Shown: positions 30,226-40,700 of the stretch, in pieces
Layout of the letters: each line of letters opens with the position of its first letter
Numbering within the stretch: position 1 is the stretch's first letter
Source: Astropecten irregularis
Lineage: Eukaryota; Echinodermata; Asteroidea; Paxillosida; Astropectinidae
NCBI GenBank assembly: GCA_963971285.1
Contig: OZ020247.1
Coordinates: forward strand, 27,310,047 to 27,374,046
Length of the DNA stretch: 64,000 bases
Direction: 5' to 3'
The notes under the pieces: generated by a model
Databases searched by the model: none
What the model was told of the DNA's origin: nothing
The model's input: only the letters and a program-made list of their open reading frames with translations
Program-made: the position numbers and the translations under genes

Positions 30226-33200
30226 CTATTTATCAGTCTTCTTGGTATCACTGCTCTTACTGGCATCTGTCCAAAGAAAAAAAAACAAATATGCATTATG
30301 CAATTTATTCTTCCAGAACAGATCTACAAAACTATTTGCAAAAATGATCACTTCTTCTCATGGAAAAGGCTAAAAATTCATTTTCCATTTAGCACTTCAA
30401 TGTTTTTCGGTACAAATATACAGTAAATGTGAAATGGGAACAGTCATATGACTTCAAATCTATGATACTACTGATCATTGACATAAGACAAATGCTATAA
30501 GACAGTTCAGGTGCTATCTTCCTCTGTCTATTGAAACCTGAGACAATTCAGGAGATTTGGAATGGCCGGATAAGTCAACAGAATGTTGCCTTTGAATAGC
30601 TGGACAGGCTGGGGCCAATTTCATACAGACACTGCTTATTAAGCAGTTTAATAGTTTATGTGCTTAAAGGTAAATACCGTAGTACAGGATTGGTAACATA
30701 CCCAAACAGAAATGTTCACAGATTTACGTATAACTTTCAGGATAAGAAGATGGTGGTGGTAGAAACAAACCGCTAAAATATTCCCATCTGAAATGGCGTA
30801 TTTATCCAGAAATTAGTCAAACAAAGACCGAAAACAGTTTTGATATCGGGGTAAGATCAAAACCATTCTTTATGTTTCATAAGAAAAACTGAGTCGGAAT
30901 CATGCTATTTTCTCGTGACTCAGATGTTCGATTGAGCTCAAATTTTCACATGTTTATTATTTTATACACATAATGGATCAGACAGAGTGTGAGTGCTGTT
31001 CTGTGACCTATACCAATCAGGCAATCACGTATTATACCTTTAAGCAGCTCTATGAAATTGGCACCTGGGGCCCATTTCACTAACGCTTTGCGATCATCGT
31101 AAAGCCCAAATCCATCGCTAAACGGGAAATTGATCGCTACTTTGTGTAGGAATTTTCCGTTTAGCGATGGATTTGGGCCTAGCGATGATCGCGAAACGTT
31201 AGTGAAATCGGCCCCTGGTGTCACCTGGCAAGGTTAAGGTTGTTATTAAAAGGAATCTGTCATACCTTGTTTACTCGTCTTGGATGTTGCGAACATTCTG
31301 CTACACATGTCTCTGTCCATGTTATTGAACTTGGTCCGCACTCTATTCAGTTCTTCCAGCTCGGTCACTATGGCTGAATTCCTTGGACTGAGCTTCAAGG
31401 CCTTGGTCAACCATTTATGTGATTGGTCAAAGTCCCCGATCCGAAGCAATGCCTGTTTACATGAAAGATACATGTGGTAGCATTTTAATGGTGGGTACCA
31501 GTTAAACTGACCCATCTTGACTGACCAAACAATTAACTGATGGATTTACACTGACCTCTGCAGAAACTGACAAACAGACAAAAAGACAGCCATGTATTTA
31601 ATTCTTGACCGACTGACCATCTTGGCTGTCCAAATGACTGAATTAGAAACTGACTGACTCACTACCCAAACATAAAGACAGAACGACCAATCAGAAAGTG
31701 CATAGCAACCAAAAATAAACAATTTATAATAAATTTTACCTGACCACGACGGTACATGGCTTTGACGTTGTCTGGTTCGATGTCCAATGCCTTAGTGCAA
31801 TTGGAGAGCGCCCTCGTGTATTTTCCTTGCTTGATGCAGCATAACGACAGGTTGAGGTATAGTTTCAGCAGAACGTGCTTCATTTTGTCTTCCTCTGCTT
31901 GGTCGGCAAGTCGGGCATTCTCTAGCAGTCTTATTGCCTTAAATAGCCAGAAAAAATCACAGAAATAATTGGGGTTTTTTTCAACAAAACTGGCTAAATC
32001 CTAACTGATACAAGTAATAAACTGCTGCAAACTATTCATCAGCCAAAATAATGACCTGTAATTCATAAAAAGAGTTAGGAGGGCCTGACGCGTTTTGATC
32101 CTAGAAGGATCTTTATCAAAGGCTAAATGACAACAGGACAAGAACATGCAAGTAAAGATATACATAAATGGATGATCAATCTAGGGGAAATCTCAATGAA
32201 TTTTCAGTTTCAAATGTCTCATCAACAAGATTTTATAGAGTTTTTGTCCTGAACAGCAGACCCCATTGATAACCGTGACATTACGTATGTCCAATCTGAG
32301 GCTATAGACATAGTCGGACTAACTTATTACTTGAACGCTGGCCAATCAAAGAAAAATTTTCCTAGTCTAGTTGAGTTTCTGGTACTAAGCACAGGGCAAG
32401 GTTGAATTATATAGCTCTGTTTCTTTGGGAAACCATTGTAACCCTGAGACAATGAGTTTTTTGCTTGGAGTCAGAAGGGCCTGATGTTTCAATCTTAGCA
32501 GGATCTTTCTCAAAGGCCGAGTTTTTACTGGACCTGGTCAATAATTTCCTTGATCTGGTTGACATACTTATCTCAGTGAAATCTGACCCACCTTGACATA
32601 CTTGGATACAGCTTTGGAGATGTTCTTGTCTTTGAACAGATCATTGCCAGCCTGAGAGGAACAAGAAAGTAAGACATCTATGAACATTAAGCAAGAATTC
32701 ATGACTTGGGCATTATGATTGGATATTATGCATGAATTGGAATAACCTGTGTGAAATGATGCAAGGCTCACCTTCCTAGCTGAATTTGCTACTTCCAGGA
32801 TCTCGTCAAATGAAGCATTCTTCCTCTTCTCTGCCGTCCAGTTGTCCAATTCTGGCCCAATGGGAGTCTCCGACAAGTTCAACAGCTCAACTTCAAATAA
32901 AACTGTTAAAATACAATGTCAATTTGACAATTGAACAGGTGTGAAGGTATCCATGTGTACAAGTGTACAAACGAACAGGGCCCAATTTCATGAAATCCGT
33001 TACGGCCTATCATAATACATTCTGCAGAAAGTTCTTGCTTACCATTACCAAAGAAAACTCTCCTGTGAAATACACTTATCGCAAGCAAAAAAAGTCTGCT
33101 ACCGAAAGCGAAGAATTTTAACAATATACTTAACAAGTGTACAGGTAGACAGAGTGCTAAATTAAAGGTGAACAGGTGTACTGGTCATGGTGTATATAAA

Positions 33201-35553
33201 GTGTACAAATGTATAGATGTACGGGTGAGTAGGCACACAAGTGTAAGTGTCAATCCACGTACATAGAACTTTTAAAGATTCTTAGTAGACTAGAGATGAC
33301 AGGATTTACTCACTTGTAGCATCAGCAGGTATTCTTGGTGGAACTCCCATAGGTCCAAAGGCATACTTTGGTTGCACTAGGAACTGAGACAGCTCTCCTT
33401 TACGCATAGTTGACACTGCAATCTCAAGGCCTTCAATCACCTGACCTAAACAAAACCAAATTTGCATAATTATCACCTGACAACCAATCAGATATTAATC
33501 AATTAGTTTGAAACCACCAATGGAATATTATCGACTTCTACATGAACTCTGACTTAAACCCAAGACCTGTGCAATATTTCATTGCAGCATTTTTAATACC
33601 ACCTGCATTATGCAGTCCTTTGATGGGGCTTCTTTATAAATCTAATCTAAGGCACCTGGTTGGGAAGACGTCTGGAAATAGGCCGACAAATTGGAAAGGT
33701 CTGTAGAGGTCACCTGTACATATTATGCATTACAGACCTGACTGGATCAATCACCTTTGCTTGAGATGCTCGTAGGAAGCCCTATGGCCCAATTCCCTAT
33801 GTCTATAAGTAACTGATTCAACAGGAAGTTCTCTGTTACTTACCATCACCTAGCTTAACCTTTGCTGGCTGGTTACGAAGTCTCGTTGAGTCATATGGCT
33901 CATCACAGTACTCAAAATATCCATTGTAATGAACTGCAAAATGACCAACAAAAAACTGAGCATTATAAATGAATGGACATTTACATAATCTGCATGTATC
34001 AACTTCAGTCTTTTCAAAATGTAGACCCTACAGAAGGGTCTACATTTAATTAAAAAATATCATATACAAGTAATAAACCTCCAATACAAATCCTGCTAGG
34101 ATCAAAATGTCAGGCCCTCCGAACTCCAAGCATTTTCAAAAATATTATGTTAGGTCATTTACAATTAGATTAAAGTATATATGTGGAATTTAGACAAGAG
34201 TTCAGTTGCAGCCTGTAAGATATCGTTAAGGTGCACTGACTTGTTGCTGTGTAACTTGGATTGATGATTTCTCCAGAACCGACTCGAATGACTTTCTTCT
34301 TGATGCCTCCATCGCCTAAAACATCCTCCATAAAACGACCAACTTTATCAAACGATGGTGTCTGAAATAAAAAAAAAATCTTTTTTATAATTCTTGAAGA
34401 AATCAACTAAGAACCTCTAAATTTTGGAGTGAGTTTATCGATCGTGAGAAATAGCAAAAAGCTTTTACACAAATTGTTAAGCAAGTTATTTTTGATGAAT
34501 TTGAGGTTTTTCACTGTAAATGATGTGATAAATCTCAAGAAATAAATTGCGATTGTCATCATTGGTTTTTTTTTTTTTACTAATAAACAACTTGATTGGT
34601 TGGTTCATATAATATTTCAATCACCTGACCCTATCTAAACCTGATTGGTCAATTTAAATCAAGCGACCCTAGAATAGACCAATAGGAATTGTTCATGCAC
34701 TCACCCTATCTTCTTCACCGGATTCATTACCATCCTCATCATAGACCCAATCATACATGTCATTCAATTGCTTGAACACGCTCTCATTGTCAAAGTAGTT
34801 CATTGGTTGCTCTTGGAGATTAACACACAAAAAAAGAAGACAATTATATACCTTCAATAAATGATTTAGATAAGCAATCCTCACACCAACTGAGGAGATA
34901 TCACCACAACTAATTATGCTAAGTAGGCCTATTCAAATGAGGAAAAAATTCCACTGATGACCATTACGGAAAAAGGGTTAACGTTAGGCCAATATCCTGT
35001 GTAAGAGAACAGGATACAATTTACAAATGTATGACGAACTTCAATCCCAGCTGTGTAACAATGGGGTAGCGATATCTGGAAAGTGACTTTTACAAGTTTT
35101 TTTGACCTACAAATGATACACTTTCAATACATTTATCTCAAAACGCCCTTCTTGACAAAAATATTCGGAAAACAATTCTAAATCGCGACTCAACAACGCG
35201 ACAAATGCTGAAACTGTGAAAGTAGCCGGATGTTCACGCTGATCTATCTGTTCTGTACATGCAGGTGAATTGAATGGGGTCTAAAATTTGGTGGCGAAAT
35301 ATCTTGAAGAAAGGCACTGAAACAGTGAAATAAAACTTTTATTTCAAAGTGATACGTGACTGTGAGTGTGAGCATGGACACATGATGGAGGAAGGAGGTG
35401 TGAGTGAGTGTAAAGTAATTTACCGGTTGGCATGCAGACTTCAAATTCAGAGCCTTTACTGTCCGATTTACTTAGCTCCTCCAGATCAACTGGATCCGAC
35501 AATCGAATGTGAAACTCGTCATCCTCAATGGCATTTACATCTGAGTCTCCCAT
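30226..35553 (-). CDS. FKBP6: FKBP6, inactive FK506-binding PPIase with TPR repeats
   Basis: Ten exons in transcript order: 35553-35424, 34811-34705, 34361-34241, 33933-33844, 33445-33314, 32902-32772, 32651-32592, 31937-31740, 31452-31266, 30266-30226; 398 residues. FKBP6 (Shutdown in flies) works with HSP90 in piRNA loading and male germline development. An acidic N-terminus precedes the FKBP domain (about 100-207), then three TPRs (about 235-375) including ALSNCTKALDIEPDNVKAMY. Compared with FKBP12, HY and D37 are kept, but W59 is Leu (VIEGLE), Y82 is Phe (KYAFG) and F36 is Tyr (PYDS), so peptidyl-prolyl activity is doubtful, as in known FKBP6. The last exon is inferred from a strong polypyrimidine acceptor and correct phase; otherwise the frame reads through the 31266 donor to a stop at 31246-31248. 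The N-terminus is longer than in mammals. Confidence 0.9.
30611..31068. repeat. GGGGCCAATTTCAT MITE interrupted by a TTAA-flanked MITE
   Basis: The outer element runs from GGGGCCAATTTCATACAGAC to TTAAGCAGCTCTATGAAATT with GGCACC after it. Between them (about 30664-31045) lies a full copy of the other family, from TTAAAGGTAAATACCGTAGT to CACGTATTATACCTTTAA. FKBP6 intron 9. Confidence 0.75.
31069..31217. repeat. Near-perfect foldback, GGGGCCCATTTCACTAACG ends
   Basis: GGGGCCCATTTCACTAACGC and ACGTTAGTGAAATCGGCCCC are inverse; GCGATCATCGTAAAGCCCAA and TTGGGCCTAGCGATGATCGC pair inside. It begins directly after the nested repeat at 30611-31068. Relative at 18370-18524. Confidence 0.85.
32009..32157 (+). 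repeat. Foldback family 1, half copy in FKBP6 intron 7
   Basis: Starts CAAGTAATAAACTGCTGC and contains GAGTTAGGAGGGCCTGACGC and GGATCTTTATCAAAGGC; the inverse half is absent. Another fragment, GGAGTCAGAAGGGCCTGATG, lies at 32467-32520 about 70 bases from FKBP6 exon 7. Confidence 0.7.
32978..33125. repeat. Possible partial MITE with GGGCCCAATTTCATGAAATCC end
   Basis: The left end GGGCCCAATTTCATGAAATC resembles the GGGGCCRATTTCA group. The right end (CTACCGAAAGCGAAGAATTT) is too diverged to pair with confidence. Intron 5 of FKBP6. Confidence 0.4.
34063..34160 (+). repeat. Foldback family 1 remnant in FKBP6 intron 3
   Basis: CAAGTAATAAAC, then CTGCTAGGATCAAAATGTCA, GGCCCTCCGAACTCCAAGCA. The two outer ends remain but the middle is deleted. 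Confidence 0.65.
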
Positions 35554-35769
35554 GATGTCTTCAAATAAGTAAGTTTAAGTAATTTAAGTAATAATTTTGA
35601 CAGCAGTCGAATCACACACAACACACACGTGTAAACACATGAACAGACTCTGTTTTGATTAAAAAAACAAATACGCCTCGCGCCCTCAATGTTCATTATT
35701 AGTTAGTCCCATAAGACGCCCTCAGCGCTCAATATTAGTTAGTCTTTAATTCAAGGGGAGTTTGAGACT

Positions 35770-36001
35770 AGGGGCCTTTACGAAATAAGGCTTGAGGCTA
35801 GGCTCGGTATTTATTTTGCTACCGCCATTTTGTGTCCTAAATGAAATTATGGGCTTGAGATACATGACGAAGCTTGAGGCTTTCTTCGGCTTCGTCATGT
35901 GGCCTAATAATCCCTTCATTTCGTTTTGTGGGCCTCAAAATAATGGCGATAGCGAAATAGGTCCCAAGCCTAGCCTCAAGCCTGGTTTCGTAAAGGCCCT
36001 A
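35770..36001. repeat. Foldback element, GGGCCTTTACGAAATAAGGCTTGAGG ends
   Basis: GGGCCTTTACGAAATAAGGC and GCCTGGTTTCGTAAAGGCCC are inverse; GAGGCTAGGCTCGG mirrors CCAAGCCTAGCCTC. GACGAAGCTTGAGGC and GCTTCGTC form the centre. About 210 bases from the FKBP6 start codon. Confidence 0.8.
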
Positions 36002-36070
36002 CATCATAGAGATACAGTTCTATTAGTATGTATCTCTATGCCCTACATGTATCTATTTTATTATATCTTT

Positions 36071-36411
36071 TAAAGGTAATATTGTACTTTGGTTTTTGTC
36101 AAAGACATACATATTCGTGGGCAACAGTATCAAGGAACATACAGTAAAAGTAATCTGTGAAAATTTCAGTCCCATACGGTGCCCACCTTTTGAGAAAACA
36201 GTGAAAACGGCCACAGTATTTGATTTTTTAAAAGATCAAAAAGATTTTCTGTCGTCGGTTGTTTAACTAATTTTCTGGATAAATACACCATTTCAGGCGG
36301 AAAAATGTTAACGGTATGTTTCTACCACCACCATCTTCATACCCTGTATGTTATACGTAAATCTGTGAACATTTCTGTTTTGGTTCCTTACCAAAGATAT
36401 ACTACCTTTAA
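36071..36411 (+). repeat. TTAA-flanked MITE family copy upstream of MNT
   Basis: TTTTAAAGGTAATATTGTAC and GATATACTACCTTTAAG are the ends, inverse and flanked by TTAA. Internal GTTAACGGTATGTTTCTACC matches the copies at 1844 and 30664. A G10 run follows at 36427. Confidence 0.75.
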
Positions 36412-36517
36412 GTTTCCACCATTTCGGGGGGGGGGGCTTTTAAAGCTGTAGACTATAAACTAGACTCCCCGGACAGACTTGTTAGAATCTAACTCCAGTT
36501 TTTGGTAAATATTACCA

Positions 36518-36685
36518 AAATGCTTGGAGTTTCGATCCTAGCATGCAGGATTCAAAGGCTTTTTTTTGCCTTTGAGAAAGTTTCTGCTAATATAAGATCA
36601 AAACGTCAGCCTTCCTACCACAAGTATTTTCAAGTCATTATTTTGGATGATGAGCAGTTTGCAGCAGTTTATTACTTGCATTAAT
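36518..36685 (+). repeat. Foldback family 1 copy upstream of MNT
   Basis: TGCTTGGAGTTTCGATCCTA, then GATGAGCAGTTTGCAGCAGT and TTATTACTTGCA at the right end. The left terminal part is lost. Confidence 0.65.
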
Positions 36686-37760
36686 TAATTTTTCATGGTG
36701 ATACAATGTCCGATTTAAGGCCTGTTCAACGGTGGAATCAAGTTAAATTTACGTAACTAATTTTCAATTGCTCAATTTGTTAATTTGCTGAAAGTTGATA
36801 AGTTGTGTTATATTCATTGATGATGTAAACATATCAACATCCAGTGCCGCTCGGGAATTTGTTTCTTAGAAGCATTTTGGGTTGCTCGATTGCCAGAATT
36901 AATATTCAACTAAATATTCAACTTATTTCAGTTTTTTTGTTTACATTGTTTTAATTTGTTGTTCTTTTTACTTGGAAATTCGGTGAGCTGTGTCGCTGAA
37001 ACTTTAATGACATGCGAAAAGCGCGCGTACTTAGCCCATCGCGCGCTGAATCACGTTACCTTGACGTCATCACTCTCAAAATAGTAAAAATTTGCATACC
37101 AAATTTTAGTCTGATCACCAGCGAGAAAATGCTTCACAAATGTACGTAGGAGTCGTGGACGAGACTAATAAATTGACATATCCACGTGACTTGCAGGTGC
37201 TAGTAAACAAGCAATCCTATTGGACAATGGCCGATATGTCTACATAATTAATTGGTCACTTCCATAATTTTTAGGATTGTCTTCCTCGCATTGCTTAACA
37301 GAAATTCTACACAAAGCAAGACCCTGATATTGTATTCATTGAAAAACTATAGATTATTAATATTTCAAAGATGCAAATTAATAATTTTGTAAAAATTTGA
37401 TTTTAATTACAATGGATCGTTCGTGTTCTTTTAATTGATACACGCAGGCACGTGTCCAAACCCCCTGATATAATAATGGAAGATCCACAATATGTTTTGA
37501 TGTCAGACGTACGCGTGGTGGTTGGCACGGCACGACTGCGCCCATCGTACGTACACGAAGGACAAGCACACGGATTATGTCATGAAATTTTCCATATCTA
37601 AACTACGTAGCTGTCCCGCCATCTTTGTGACGATCGCCTTAAAACCCTGATTTCTGCTCGGATTTTTGTCGAAGAAACTGAAAAATCACGACCACAGAAA
37701 TTCGGGATCCGAATCTCTGTTTTGTTGGTCCAAATCTTTGGACGGATCGGAGCGGCAGCC

Positions 37761-40700
37761 ATGAGTATTGAGACACTTTTGGAGGCCGCAAGATTCGTCG
37801 AGTTGTCGGCTCAAATTGGACATGGTGCACGTGGACTGAACGGTAATGCCGGTTGTTGAGCAACTTTTAAAAACCTGTCTTTATTTCAATTTCCCCTTCT
37901 TTTCGTGTCTCTTTCTTAGCATAGACTCATTTAGTGCATTGATTGTGCATGAAATATGCATCCGATCACGACATTTACATGGTCAAAAGGGCTGTAAAAA
38001 TTTATCGTGGGTGGAAGTTCGACCTTGTTATTTTTTCATTAAGAACTGAATATTCATAACCTGCTAAAAATAGACCTGTGCTCTCGTTAGGTGCACGTTA
38101 TATGGAAATCAAGTGGATCTATCTCTTCCCACCCACTCCCCCAAAAAGGTTTGCCTAGATTTACAAGCTGGGTTTTAGTTCAGAGAGTCATAATGATGGT
38201 GTCTTGCTCATTATAAAATACAAAGTTCTGTCTATATTTAATATTTCCAATTATGTACTCTTCTTGACATGATATAAAAATGATAATGAAAAAGTAAAAA
38301 ATAACCCCAATTGATTTAGGCCTTGTTTCTAAATTCTAGTGACAGTGTGCAAAGTACAAATTCACATTAAGTCATTAGGAATAGGCCCCGTATTACTTCT
38401 TTTTTTTAGTAGAAATATATTTGGGTTATTGTTTTTACATTGCACTTAAAAATTCTTGGAGTTAGGAGGGCCTAACGCATTTCGATTCTATCTTTATCAA
38501 AGGCAATCTTTAGCCTTTTTCGATAAAGATCCTGCTAGGATCAAAACATGTCAGGCCCTCCTAACTCCATGCATTTCATTATTTTCGGGTCATTATTTTC
38601 TATTTTGGCTGATGAGCAGTTTGCAGCATTAAATTACTTGTTGTAGCACTTAAACAATTGGATTTGTATTTAGATTTCTCAAATGTTTTTTTAAACAAGA
38701 AGTTATCAAATTTAATTATATACAAAGTATAAAGAGGATATGAAAAATCAATTTTTATTCCATATAATAAATCAATACGATATGTGTTGTTAATTTTTGT
38801 GGATTTTCTTGTTTTTTTTTAGACCAAGAAATACCTAACTATGGTGCAAATGGACAGATTGGGCCTAGTACTGGAGATCTTAGAACTGCTTCAGTAACAG
38901 TCACCAGCAGTCCCTCATCTTCACCAGGGTCCAATAAATCCTTCAGTCCAGGGACGTCATATGGCAGCCACCAGCTCTCAACATCCAATACAGACACCTT
39001 GGAAGAAGGAGATGAAAAAAGGTAAGGAAATCAGAATGCTGGTCAAGTGGTCAACTTGTACGCTGACCAACTCATACGATGAGTGGCTGACCAACTTGTA
39101 CACTGCCCAACTTGTACACCGACCAACTTGTACGCTGACCAACTCGTACGCTGTCCAACTCGTACACAGACCAACTCGTACGCTGACCAACTCATATGCT
39201 GTCCAACTCGTACACCGACCAACTCATATGCTGTCCAACTCGTACACCGACCAACTCTTACACCGACCAACTCTTATGCTGACCAACACGTACGCTGACC
39301 AACTTGTATGCTGACCAACTCAAATGCTGACCAACTCGTACGCTGACCAAACTTGGATCGTACGCTGACAAATTTGTATGCCCACCAGCTTGTATACCAT
39401 TTGACTTTTCAAATGACTTTTCTTCTGAATTTGAAGGATTCTGAATTCTTTTAAGGATCACGGGATATTAAGGGGAAATTGTGTTTTTTTTTAATCCCTT
39501 AAAAAAAGTTGTCCCTGGAAAATAGAAACCATGATCCTTTGAAACGAAATCCCACTCTCCCCTTAAAAGGAAATCTCGAAAGTTGAATTATTTTACAATC
39601 TTGCAAAAAAATCCTAATACCAAAAAAAGCCCAATTCCTGAAAACAAACTTGAATGGCGTACGAATTGATTGATGTACAATTTGACCAAATAGAAAATCA
39701 GACACATATGCAGATTTTGTTTCATTCACTGATCTTGGGCCTATTCAGTGAGTTAGGGCAGGAACATCTTTTGAGTTTACGATGAGTTTGGTGAAGTCCA
39801 CCCCAGAGGTTCTAATCTTAGGCAGTGGTCGGGGGAAGTTACACAGAAGCAGGGGAACTTGGGCAACGGTCAGGGACAGAGTTAGGCAGCAGTCAAGGGC
39901 AGCAAGATCTTAAGAGTAAAATTCAACAGGGCTTTATAAAATGTTACCCTGAGTCACTGCTTTGGTGCTCTAGCATCGGTACTAGTTGACATTTTAGTTT
40001 CTATCATTTAAGAAAAATGCCTTTTACATGCCCTGGGGTTTCACCAAATTCATCGTAACTTACTATCAATTGCATGACTTATGATGCATTGCAGCCCTAT
40101 GTAGGATACGATGGGTTATAACCTTCGTAACCTGTGTAACGGTCGATTACCGGTTAAGGGTGTGCATCTACGTTTAATTTACTAACCGTTTAAACCCAAC
40201 TTTTTCACACGTTTAAACGTTTAAACGTTGGTCTGCGGCAGGTAAATTTAAGATACAGGAAAATTAAAGACATTTTATTCCATTCTTGTTGGGGGAGTAT
40301 TTACTCGTGAACCCCAAATCACGAAAGGTGGCGTCACGTCAGCGATGTGACTCTCCGACCCTTATACTTTACAAGAGGAACAAAAGTATTTCAATTTTCC
40401 CAAGTTGCCATTTATGAAATCCTGACCCGAAGGTATTAAAATGAGTTGACTTTCCAACCACAGTTACTGGGCAGTAACAAACAAATTGGTATGATGTGCG
40501 CATGCCTGCCAATAGGCAAAGGTCAACGTAACTGGAGATTTTCCTTCAGCCTTTATTCTGCTCCGATCAGAACAGAACATAGATAAGATATACATCCCTT
40601 TGTTGTTTGGCCCATTTTGCCGACAAAAGACGTTCATGGTGTTTTTTTTCTTGACCCAGAAATCTGAACCCAGCTTAACAAAAGACCTGCCAATTATGAT

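Larger units (their letters stand above)
35554..37760. promoter_or_regulatory. Divergent FKBP6-MNT spacer with E-boxes upstream of MNT
   Basis: 2.2 kb between the two start codons. 35554-35760 is the FKBP6 side and has no clear core promoter motif. The MNT side (about 36960-37760) is richer in CpG (AAAAGCGCGCGTAC, CATCGCGCGCTGAATCACG). It holds CACGTG at 37183-37188 and 37449-37454, plus a TGACGTCA at about 37062. CACGTG is the site bound by MNT/MAX and MYC/MAX dimers, so feedback control is possible. Three repeats occupy 35770-36690. Confidence 0.5.

Noticed and set aside
31697-31883. Separate small gene ending FLIGRSVFMFG
   Set aside because: It is the FKBP6 TPR exon (31937-31740) read past its donor into the intron.
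39045-39370. CRISPR-like regular repeat
   Set aside because: The units are contiguous 16-mers without spacers in a eukaryotic intron; it is a minisatellite.
38961-39461. Long ORFs in several frames over the MNT minisatellite
   Set aside because: The 16-base period shifts frame each unit and lacks stops by accident; the Cys/Thr/Asn/Tyr repeats seen are products of the array.
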